Origin: Falciphora oryzae
Lineage: Eukaryota; Ascomycota; Sordariomycetes; Magnaporthales; Magnaporthaceae
Direction: 5' to 3'
Length of the DNA: 39,947 nucleotides
Assembly: GCA_000733355.1 (NCBI GenBank)
Contig: JNVV01000017.1
Coordinates: forward strand, 27,533-67,479
Shown in pieces: positions 33,280 through 39,947 of the stretch. Every line of letters starts with the position of its first letter. Within the stretch, counting starts at the first letter, position 1. Position numbers and translations under genes: made by a program. Below the pieces are notes generated by a model. It had not been told where the DNA came from and searched no databases. It was given only the letters and a program-made list of their open reading frames with translations.

Positions 33280-34835
33280 TTTTGCTACCCGTCCTTTTTT
33301 CAGAATACTAAAACCTCGCTTTTTAAAGCTAGGGAGCTTGGAAGCATTCGTTTTGTATTCGGCTCGTTGCGTGCAATCAATGCCTTTTGCACCCGTCGTT
33401 TATCGTGCATGGTCCGGATTTTTACTATAGCCTTCCGGATTGCAGCGGCTTTTTATATTTGGGTTTGTAAAGGTAGCGAGTTGTTATTTATCCGGGGCAT
33501 TGCTTTAAAAACGAGCAATGTAGGGACAAATCCGTCGGGGCCGGCCGTATCGTTTACGGCTTTCATTGCTTTTGTCACGGGGTAAGCCGAAGGCCTGTAC
33601 GAGGTGATCACGATAATGCTAGACGGTAATCAGGGGGTAGAAGTCCTATATTGCTATAGGGTAGATACGACAACTTCAGCTTGGTTGTAGCAATCGTCGG
33701 ATTGCCTCAACCAAGCCGCCTAAGTAGCATGGCCCCTTGGGCCCCGTCACGTGCCTGGGTGTCTCAGGCCTCCACAGGGCGCAGCCCCACCAGGGAGGCT
33801 GAGACCCTCCTCTGGCGACCCTTTCTATCGCGACGGGCCTCCTTACAGTTTTTTAAAGCACTGATTCGAAGTGCATAGTTAGGCACTCGTATCGGATAAT
33901 ATTAAAGGCCCGGCGTAAAAGGGCGTGATATTTTTCGATTTTGCCAATCGATTAGTGCGTTTTAACTAGGACCTGCTTATAGGTAATTTTAAAAAGCTTT
34001 GCTTCCGCTTAAAATTCGCTCGCAGCGAAGTTCGTACCGGCATCGTAAGAAATTACGTTTAGGGGCTTTAGGTAAACGTCGATCCAGCACCGTTTCAAGG
34101 CCTCCTACGTTTTTTTTGCTAATATATCTTTAAAGATCGCTGTAGCATTAAAAGCTGTGCTCGTATCGATTACATGGAGGACTGGTTTGTGATCGATATA
34201 AAATACGTTTATAATAATCTCGTAGTTAAAGTCGATGTCGTTTTAAAGTTTAAATCGGAATCGTTGTAGTGTAGGGCCTTTTTTTAACAAAAATGGCACA
34301 TTCGATTAATTATTGCGAGAGCGTTGCGATTAGTTTCGTATCCTGCACGTTTTAAAACGTTCCAAAGTCTGTTAACAAATGGGTGCCTAAAGCGTTTGTG
34401 TACGCGCTTTAGCTCAGCTTCTGTAAAAAAGACTGCTTCCGCGATTTTTGTTTCCGTTATAAAACTAATTGCCGTGGTGACGTGGGTGACGTCGTTAAGG
34501 AAAAACCAAGGGTGGCCGTGCTTTTTTATAATCGGAACGCGCGTACCGTCGTCTTTTATAAGCTCGTTGCGCGTGTTGTTAAAATAAACGTGCAATGCAT
34601 CCATATTTATAAAGCATAGCAGGAAAGGGGTTGGGGTTGGAACTACGAAAAACGTAATCTGGCCGATTAGGGTCGGAATAGTGATTTTTCTGATGCTGGA
34701 AACGATTTTTTTTAATCCAAAGATTACGTGCCTTGTGTGCCCGTTTGTATTGATAATAAGATCGGGCTTATGGCGTTGGAATGCGTGGATTTGACCCTTT
34801 CCGGCCGTGGAGGTTTTCGCTGCATTTGTATCCGG
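33280..34835 (-). pseudogene. Copia protease and integrase part
   Basis: From right to left the minus strand reads a protease-like segment (KITIPTLIGQITFFVV near 34640-34690, FLLCFINMDALHVYF), the pre-integrase zinc region (AELKRVHKRFRHPFVNRLW, then CHFC, at about 34285-34410), and an integrase core (DHKPVLHVIDTSTAF near 34160-34205, VISYDAGTNFAASE near 34010-34055). It resumes with VTKAMKAVNDTAGPDGFVPT at about 33505-33575. TAA/TAG codons are scattered. About 200 bases of unrelated GC-rich sequence (about 33650-33880) interrupt the integrase. Confidence 0.82.
33650..33880. repeat. GC-rich island interrupting the Copia integrase
   Basis: Copia coding similarity stops near 33880 and resumes near 33600. 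The sequence between is GC-rich, in contrast to the AT-rich host. It contains a strong hairpin at 33679-33716 (arms GCTTGGTTG and CAACCAAGC, inner arms GCAATC and GATTGC, 4-base loop) and a GTCACGTGCC site. Boundaries and target duplication were not resolved; a small LTR or other insertion is likely. Confidence 0.55.
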
Positions 34836-34858
34836 AAGGATCCTTTGCTATTGCTAAA

Positions 34859-35153
34859 TGTAACAAGGGGTCAAAGACGGCTTGGAGAAAGAATCTCTAG
34901 ATTGCAGATAATCTTTCTATGGGCTTAAGAGATGCTTGAGGAGGAAGGAATCTTTCGTGAAGGACATAGGAGATGGCCGGGTTTATATAGACCCTTTGTG
35001 ATCCGTGCGAAGTATCGAGTACATGATTCACACTGCCTTCCGACCTTCACCGCTTGGCCTTAGGGCCGTTGACCGCCTATGCGGGTCTTCGACCCTCCGT
35101 GAGGCCGACTCGTGATGCCGACTAGTTAGGTCCACGGGTTCTTCCGTGTAACA
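34859..35153. repeat. LTR family C, copy 2 (295 bp)
   Basis: 34874-35153 matches 4333-4612 over 280 bp with five differences. Both ends show TGTAACA in direct orientation (34859-34865 and 35147-35153), so either termini are not perfect inverted repeats or part of this 7-mer is a target duplication. The sequence lies exactly between the truncated Copia (left) and a pogo fragment (right). Confidence 0.8.
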
Positions 35154-35199
35154 GCTACGGACTCCAACTCCCCCGAGGGAGCCCCTAAGCGACGCCGAA

Positions 35200-35658
35200 C
35201 CTTAAACCTCCAAAACGCCGCGGACAGCCAAAAAAGCAACTTCGCAGTCCGAACACATTAAAACTCGGATCACCAATCACCAAAGCAGCTTTCCGACACC
35301 CATACTGGCGGCTGTAAACCAAATCGCAAAAGGGACGAAGGCGATAATGTATAAGGTGGCCCTTCTCCGAACCGAAATGTCTACGTTTAAAAAGGCGAAC
35401 GAAGCACTTAGCAAACGCCGGAAGGCCAAAAAAACACGTGTCCGATTTGGAGGGTTACTTACCATCGAAAAGGTACGAAATGTTCTAAACCAGCAGGAGT
35501 TGGATGGATAGCTACAACAAGAAATGCGCGACTATGGGGGTCAGGAAAGGAGGGCGACGACGACTCGTCGGCGATGTGGCACCTGCGGCAAGACCGGACA
35601 CAATGCGCGCACCTGTTAGGAAGAAGTAGAAATGTCCGATGTATACAGTTCTGAGTAG
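35200..35658 (+). pseudogene. pogo-type transposase C-terminus with zinc knuckle (Pogo-3)
   Basis: Frame 1 reads FPTPILAAVNQIAKG, a helical stretch with ANEALSKRRKAKKTRVRFGG, a QQE segment with TAG, and a CCHC zinc knuckle CGTCGKTGHNARTC (35575-35616), then TAG, EEVEMSDVYSSE and TAG at 35656-35658. This is the usual C-terminal architecture of a fungal pogo/Fot subgroup. The N-terminal and catalytic parts are missing, cut off at the family C LTR. The two internal TAG codons fit RIP. Confidence 0.78.
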
Positions 35659-36123
35659 TTTGAATGGATTCCTGGCGTTGTTGGGTTGGCATGCGCGTCG
35701 ATTGACCGGAGGTCGGGTGTGGGTGCGCGACAATGTGAGAGAGAGAGTCTATTTAACGTCGGTAAGTCGGGATCTACCAGTCCCTGCCTCCCAGGGGGCA
35801 TACGACGTGCTAGCGCTACCTAAGCTTGACACTAGGCTACGTGTTGCTATCAAGGCGGCTAACAGAATCAAACCATGGGGCAAGCCCAAGGCACACAGAG
35901 TTCGGGCCGCATTCCGGCGCTCCTTGTTAGTGAGCGGGCAATCGGCAAAGGGGGCGAGTAAACGCCTGGGCGCTGTAGGCGCTGCTGTTGGTAGTAGTGC
36001 TATCGGCCGGCGGGTGTGCCGGAGAAGGGGGTTAGGCCGGGTTTGGGCGGGGGGGTCCTCGGAACCCCCCCTGGGCCCGGCCGAGGTGCGCGACAATGTG
36101 GTTTGCGCGACAATGTGGTGACC
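35659..36123 (+). mobile_element. 3' end of Pogo-3 with inserted sequence
   Basis: A GTGCGCGACAATGTG unit occurs at 35723-35737 and again at 36086-36100, followed by TTGCGCGACAATGTGG. The element seems to end at GGTGACC (36123) before TA (36124-36125). The 350 bases between the units are GC-rich and unlike pogo, and start with the dispersed 80-bp repeat, so they may be an insertion. Boundaries are inferred. Confidence 0.45.
35739..35819 (+). repeat. about 80-bp dispersed repeat, copy 2
   Basis: It matches the reverse complement of 12591-12673, including the GAGAGAGA run, TATTTAACGTCGG and the block GGGATCTACCAGTCCCTGCC. Visible differences are one single-base gap and a few substitutions. Confidence 0.65.
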
Positions 36124-36126
36124 TAC

Positions 36127-36183
36127 GTTATTTACTATTATTTTTATTATTATTTTTATTATTATTTTTACTACTATTTTTAT
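36127..36183. repeat. TTATTATTTTT microsatellite-like tract
   Basis: Imperfect tandem TTATTATTTTTA units lie between the Pogo-3 end and the first palindrome. Related TTATTTTATTAACTA spacers separate the three palindromes. Confidence 0.7.
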
Positions 36184-36468
36184 TAACGTAGTTCATCAGT
36201 AAGTGCCACACATCAGCGAGTACCACACTTCAAAATCCTATATTAAACGGCGTTTTTTTCGGTTAAATAACTCGTTTAATTTTAAACTAAATTCCACCAA
36301 AATTAAAACAGTTATATTTAACTTTATAAAGATTAGTTAACTGTTTTAATTTTGGTGGAATTTAGTTCAAAATTAAACGAGTTATTTAACCGAAAAAAAC
36401 GCCGTTTAATATAGGATTTTGAAGTGTGGCACTCGCTGATGTGTGGCACTCACTGATGAACCACGTTA
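36184..36468. repeat. palindromic MITE-like element P1 (285 bp)
   Basis: Read from both ends it gives TAACGTRGTTCATCAGT, subterminal GAGTACCACACTTCAAAATC and TATTAAACGGCG inward, so nearly the whole element is one inverted repeat. Compared with P2 and P3 the central 150 or so bases are missing. The ends begin TA-ACGT, consistent with a TA target. Confidence 0.88.
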
Positions 36469-36506
36469 CTTATTTTATTACTTATTTTATTAACTACTTA
36501 TTTTAT

Positions 36507-36940
36507 TAACGTGGTTCATAAGCGAGTGGACCACATAAGCGAGTGGGCCAGTTCGAAATTCTATATTAAACGCCGTTTTCTTTCGATTAAATAACTCGCT
36601 CAATTTGAGGCTAAATTCCACCAAAATTAAAACAGTTATATTTAACTTTATTATAAATGCAAATTGAATTTTCCGGATTTTTATTATTACTCCTTTTGGG
36701 TTAGTTCGCAACACTGTGTAATACACTGTGCACAGTATGCAACTAACCCGAAAGGAGTAATAATAAAAATGCGGAAAATTCAATTTGCATTTATTATAAA
36801 GTTAAATATAACTGTTATAATTTTGGTGGAATTTAGCTTCAAATTAAGCGAGTTATTTAATCGAAAGAAAACGGCGTTTAATATAGAATTTCGAACTGGC
36901 CCACTCGCTTATGTGGTCCACTCGCTTATGAACCACGTTA
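36507..36940. repeat. palindromic MITE-like element P2 (434 bp)
   Basis: Arms of about 200 bp (termini TAACGTGGTTCATAAGCGAG) face each other around a centre near 36710-36740. I see about five or six mismatches between the arms. Subterminal GCGAGTGG units repeat twice in each arm. A transcript through it would fold into one long hairpin. Confidence 0.92.
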
Positions 36941-36982
36941 CTTATTTTATTAACTACTTATTTTATTACTTATTTTATTAAC

Positions 36983-37930
36983 TAACGTGGTTCACAAGTA
37001 AGTGGCGCACACAAGCAAGTGGCGCACCTCAAAATCCCATACTAAACGCCGTTTTCGATACCCTTGCTAACTCGGCTAATTTAAACTGTAACAAACGGCG
37101 GCCTCCTTAGGGAAGGGAGGTCACGTCTGAAGGGAAAAGGGGGATCTCAGAGGTTCAGCAACTCAACAGTCTGGTTGGTGCAAAGCTCGACCAGCTAATG
37201 ATGACAAGAAACAAGAAACGATTGCTTGCCCTCCAAACCCCCTTTACAGGAGGTCCTTCGGGCCCTTCTTATACACAGTCCTTCGGCTGCCGTCGGCCTG
37301 CCGTCGGCATGCCTCCTTTTTCCGCGGCGCCCGTACGGGTCCGGATATGCTCTATCCCGAATCAACGCTTCGGGGCTTAGATGTGTCATGTAAGGATCCC
37401 AGCGCGTCACAACCCTTTGGGTTTGACTCTTTTCAAACAGCACGTCGTATGCGCCACCTTATTAGCTGGCTGATATCGTGCTCGCGGTCGCGTTGGGTCG
37501 GCGGGTGCTAATCGCCAAAGCCGTTGGCGGGCGAGGGCGTGAGCGTGGCTGGCTGATATCGCGCCCGCGGGCGCGTTGGGTCGGCGGGTGTTACATAAAC
37601 CCAAACTTAACCAAATTTGCAAAGGTTATATTTAACTAAATAAGAAATTTAATTTAATTTTCTTGGATTTTTATTATTACCCTTTTGGGGTTTGTTGCAT
37701 ATTGTACACAGTATATTACACAATGTTGCAAACTAACCCCAAAAGGGTAATAATAAAAATCCAAGAAAATTAAATTAAATTTCTTATTTAGTTAAATATA
37801 ACCTTTGCAAATTTGGTTAAGTTTGGGTTTAAATTAGCCGAGTTAGCAAGGGTATCGAAAACGGCGTTTAGTATGGGATTTTGAGGTGCGCCACTTGCTT
37901 GTGTGCGCCACTTACTTGTGAACCACGTTA
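36983..37930. repeat. palindromic MITE-like element P3, split by solo LTR D2
   Basis: The termini are TAACGTGGTTCACAAG and its complement. The left arm runs to 37086 and resumes at 37601. Subtracting the LTR and one 5-bp duplication (514 bp) leaves exactly 434 bp, the length of P2. The centre (about 37700-37730) has TACACAGTATATTACACA between long arms. Confidence 0.92.
37087..37595 (-). repeat. solo LTR D2 (509 bp) in palindrome P3
   Basis: It has TGTAACA and TGTTACA ends with perfect TAAAC duplications (37082-37086, 37596-37600). It is closely related to D1 (7686-8188; 503 bp), sharing blocks such as CTTGCCCTCCAAACCCCCTT and TCGGCCTGCCGTCGGCATGC, and is in the same orientation. Confidence 0.93.
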
Positions 37931-37989
37931 CTTATTTTATTACTTGTTTTATTATTTTAAAAAAAAAAAGTTATACGAAATTTATGTAA

Positions 37990-38148
37990 AATTTATGCAA
38001 AAAGTGACTAAAAATGACTAATTTAGTCAGCTTAGTTAGTTAAAAAAAATTTAATAAGTCATTAGTTAGTCAAACAGTTAACTAAAACTAACTAAACTAA
38101 ATTAGTCACAACTAAGACTAAAGACTAATGACTAAATTTCCAACCCTG
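37990..38148 (-). repeat. right hAT terminal region
   Basis: Dense ACTAA/TTAGT repeats lead to the terminus that ends TTTCCAACCCTG at 38148. The octamer GGCCTCAT follows (38149-38156). Confidence 0.88.
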
Positions 38149-38235
38149 GGCCTCATTGACTGTGTTTTGTGCGGGAGAAGGGAGGGGAAAAAGGGGGTGG
38201 CGGAAGAAAGAAAAAAAAATAAAAATAAAAAGCCC

Positions 38236-38267
38236 GCCAGGCAACCCGCATTTGCGGGGTGCCTGGC
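38236..38267. other. GC-rich hairpin
   Basis: Arms GCCAGGCAACCCGC and GCGGGGTGCCTGGC pair around ATTT, next to an A-rich stretch (38206-38231). It lies between the hAT end and the dehydrogenase fragment. Function unknown. Confidence 0.6.
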
Positions 38268-38298
38268 TACGAAAACGCTTCACCGTGATCCAACCGAC

Positions 38299-38766
38299 CC
38301 TCGAGGAGCGCCGGCGCCCGGCCTTCTGCAGGCCCTCCGTGACCGCAGGTGGGGCGATGTCGCGGCCGTCATGGCCGAGAGGGGTGAGTATTCTTGGTAA
38401 TTATCTACCATGAAAAAGAAAACCAACTCCTGATGCCTGTTTGTTGCAAAACGTCAACAACAGGTATACTGTACTGCAACGGCGCGGGCGCCTCCACCGA
38501 GGCGGTGGCCGACATGGCCATCTACCACATCATCTCCGTCTTCCGCAACACGCAGTGGTCCAACATGGCCGCCCGCACGGGCGACCCAGCGCAGTTTTTC
38601 GACGCCCACCGCAACGGGCCCGTCGGCGCCCGCAACCCGTCCGGCTACGTTCTGGGCGTCGTAGGCTTCGGCCGCATCGGCCTCCGCATCGCCCAGAAGG
38701 CACACGTCGGTTTCGGCATGCGGATCATATACTTCGACGTCGTCCCCAAAAATCCAGACCAGACGG
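38299..38766 (+). pseudogene. D-isomer-specific 2-hydroxyacid dehydrogenase, truncated
   Basis: An upstream exon encodes LLQALRDRRWGDVAAVMAER (to 38383), an 80-bp GT-AG intron follows (38384-38463), and then comes NGAGASTEAVADMAIYHIIS and the NAD-binding loop LGVVGFGRIGLRIAQKA (GxGxxG) up to about IIYFDVVPKNPDQTV. Members of this family are usually over 300 residues. Here about 80 residues between the two exons and everything after the nucleotide-binding loop, including the catalytic Arg/Glu/His region, are absent. A GTGAGC at 38766 may be a donor whose downstream exons are gone. Confidence 0.8.
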
Positions 38767-39051
38767 TGAGCCTGGGCGGGGCAAATTCGTCCCGTGGCCC
38801 GAATACATCCCAACGTCCCAAATTCATCCCACGTCGATGGCAGCCGGCGGCGCGGGGCCCAGCCCGAGATATCATTTAGACGAGACCATGGCAAGGTTAC
38901 GTCATTTGGGATCCGTTTCCGCTCTTGAGAGCCGTTCGCAAAACTGTGTGCGAGACTATGTTCATTCCAGGACACGTTGCGATCTCCGCTCGGGGATAGA
39001 ACCCTTGCTCGCTCGCTGGGCGAACCTCTTTGTCAATAAACGCCATGCTAG
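38767..39051. other. junction region between two gene fragments
   Basis: There is no coherent frame. Short repeats of CGTCCC/ATCCCA occur at 38788-38836. Breakpoints of the dehydrogenase fragment (left) and of the NLR fragment (right) both fall here, pointing to rearrangement. Confidence 0.4.
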
Positions 39052-39947
39052 CTGACGCAGCTCGCGCTTGAGTTGGTCTATCAAATAAGGGCCGAACATA
39101 AGAACTGCTCGGTCATCTGGATACCCGTAACGAGCGAAGAGAGGCTTGGGCAGGCATATCTCAATACCGCCGGGCAGCTTGGCGTGTCCGGATGTAAAGA
39201 CAACAAGGCCGACATCAAGAGACTTGTGCGAAATCATCTAAGCAGCGAGAGTATGGGCCAATGGCTGCTGGTGTTAGACAACGCTGACAATGTCGGCACG
39301 TGGGTAAACAAATCTACGCGGAATCTGGCCGTCTGATTGATTGCCTCCCAAAAAGCGGCCACGGATCCATCATCTTCACGACGCGCGACAAAAAGCCAGC
39401 AGTTAGATTTGGTGGTCGAAACGTGATAGAAAAGTCGGAAATGGACGAAGCCGGCGGGAAGCAGCTACTACAAATGCACATAGCTAATCGGGGCCTCAGT
39501 AGCCAAGAAGATGCGACGACCCTGCTAGCCCAGCTCATTTACCTCCCGCTAGCTATTATTCAGGCTGCGGTGTATATTAACGCGAACGGAATAGGCTTGG
39601 GAGACTATCTGTCGCTACTGGAAGAGGAAGAGGAGGACATAATCGATCTCCTTAACGAGGATTTCGAAGACGAAGGGCGGTATCGCGACGTAAAGAACCC
39701 AGTGGCCACTACTTGGTTTATCTCCTTCGAGCAAATCCGGCGGCGCGACCCTCTTGCGGCGGACACCTCTCCTTCATGGCTTGTGTAGATACTAAAGACA
39801 TCCCACAATCGCTTCTTCCACCGGGTCGATCGCGGAAGGAGACAGAAGCGATGGGGACGCTGCAGGGCTACTCGTTCGTCACTAAGCGGTCTGGAAATTC
39901 GATTGTAAACATCCACCGATTGGTGCTATACGCCGGAGCTGCATCAG
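39052..39947 (+). pseudogene. NB-ARC (NLR) protein, P-loop missing, two frameshifts, runs off window
   Basis: The frame begins TQLALELVYQIR, the sequence that normally follows GxGGxGKT, so the ATP-binding P-loop is lost at the breakpoint. It continues with QWLLVLDNADN (Walker B, about 39262-39294), shifts frame near 39300, then GSIIFTTRDKK (about 39364-39396) and YLPLAIIQAAVYI (GLPLA-type, about 39540-39578). A second shift near 39760-39790 leads to DTKDIPQSLLPPG and IHRLVLYA at the right edge, the segment that precedes TPR repeats in fungal NLRs. These receptors act in non-self recognition and cell death. This copy cannot be functional. Confidence 0.85.

Larger units (their letters stand above)
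22980..34858 (-). mobile_element. Ty1/Copia retrotransposon, RIP-degenerate and split
   Basis: The minus strand holds protease, integrase, RT and RNase H in Copia order. The element is split by the complete Gypsy B (25249-33279) inside the integrase C-terminal region and by a solo LTR (23652-23895) between RT and RNase H. Gag is missing, and the right side stops abruptly at the family C LTR (34859). No 3' LTR is recognised, so it is truncated at both ends. Confidence 0.85.
20358..38148. mobile_element. hAT-type element (17.8 kb) filled with nested transposons
   Basis: The left end reads CAGGGTTGGGAATTTAGTCA, and the right end read inward gives CAGGGTTGGAAATTTAGTCA (one mismatch in 20). Both ends continue into TTAGTTAGTT-type repeats (to about 20490 and from about 37990) and are flanked by a perfect GGCCTCAT duplication. 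Everything between consists of other transposable elements or unrecognised AT-rich DNA; no hAT transposase motif was seen. The simplest reading is a small non-autonomous or decayed hAT element that grew by repeated insertion. Confidence 0.88.

Noticed and set aside
35639..36121. 160-codon plus-strand open frame after Pogo-3
   Set aside because: It spans the pogo terminal repeats and the dispersed 80-bp repeat; the composition is Arg/Gly-rich and no domain is seen.
36490..36981. Two mirror-image open frames of about 100 codons
   Set aside because: They are the two arms of palindrome P2 read on opposite strands. The near-identical proteins are a consequence of the inverted repeat, not genes.
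36184..37930. CRISPR-like regularly spaced repeats
   Set aside because: The units are 285-434-bp palindromes with transposon-type termini in a fungal genome, not short repeats with unique spacers.

Overview
The window looks like nuclear DNA of a filamentous ascomycete (Pezizomycotina, probably a sordariomycete). The evidence is short GT-AG introns (61-89 bp), a HET-domain gene, an Hsp70-like gene of the type found near fungal incompatibility loci, an NB-ARC (NLR) remnant, and transposons of the Ty3/Gypsy, Copia, Tad-like LINE, Fot1/pogo, MULE and hAT classes. Many elements carry the signature of repeat-induced point mutation (RIP): long frames kept without indels but full of TAG and TAA codons, and LTR pairs that differ only by transitions.

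Layout. 1-8942 is a transposon nest. The 3' part of a RIP-damaged Gypsy element (1-4332) sits in an LTR fragment (4333-4612), which in turn sits in an old pogo element (4613-8940). That pogo copy was also hit by a younger, nearly intact Fot1-like element (4857-6738, TA duplication) and by two solo LTRs (7014-7471 with TATAA duplications; 7686-8188 with CACAA duplications). 9398-11583 is a HET-domain gene with one intron and one early TGA. 12.1-14.3 kb holds a decayed MULE transposase. 15961-18306 (minus) is an eight-exon Hsp70-like gene broken only by one TAG. 18748-20264 is an intact, unrecognised 482-residue gene with one intron.

20358-38148 is bounded by hAT-type terminal inverted repeats (start CAGGGTTGG) and a perfect 8-bp duplication GGCCTCAT. 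I read it as one 17.8-kb hAT-derived unit that became a landing pad. It contains a LINE remnant, two related LTRs, a minus-strand Copia element split by a complete RIP-mutated Gypsy element (25249-33279, LTRs 136 bp each), a second copy of the first nest's LTR, a pogo C-terminus, and three consecutive giant palindromes (36184-37930), one split by a solo LTR. No hAT transposase was recognised.

After the hAT unit come a truncated D-2-hydroxyacid dehydrogenase fragment and an NB-ARC/TPR-type pseudogene that lacks its P-loop and runs off the window.

Biologically, this is an accessory region in which self/non-self-type genes (HET, Hsp70-like, NLR) lie between RIP-silenced repeats. The host-type genes carry one or two lesions each, unlike the dozens in the old transposons, so they were either broken recently or segregate as inactive alleles. 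All frames, splice sites and repeat boundaries were read by eye from the sequence; family names rest on recognised motifs, not on a database search.
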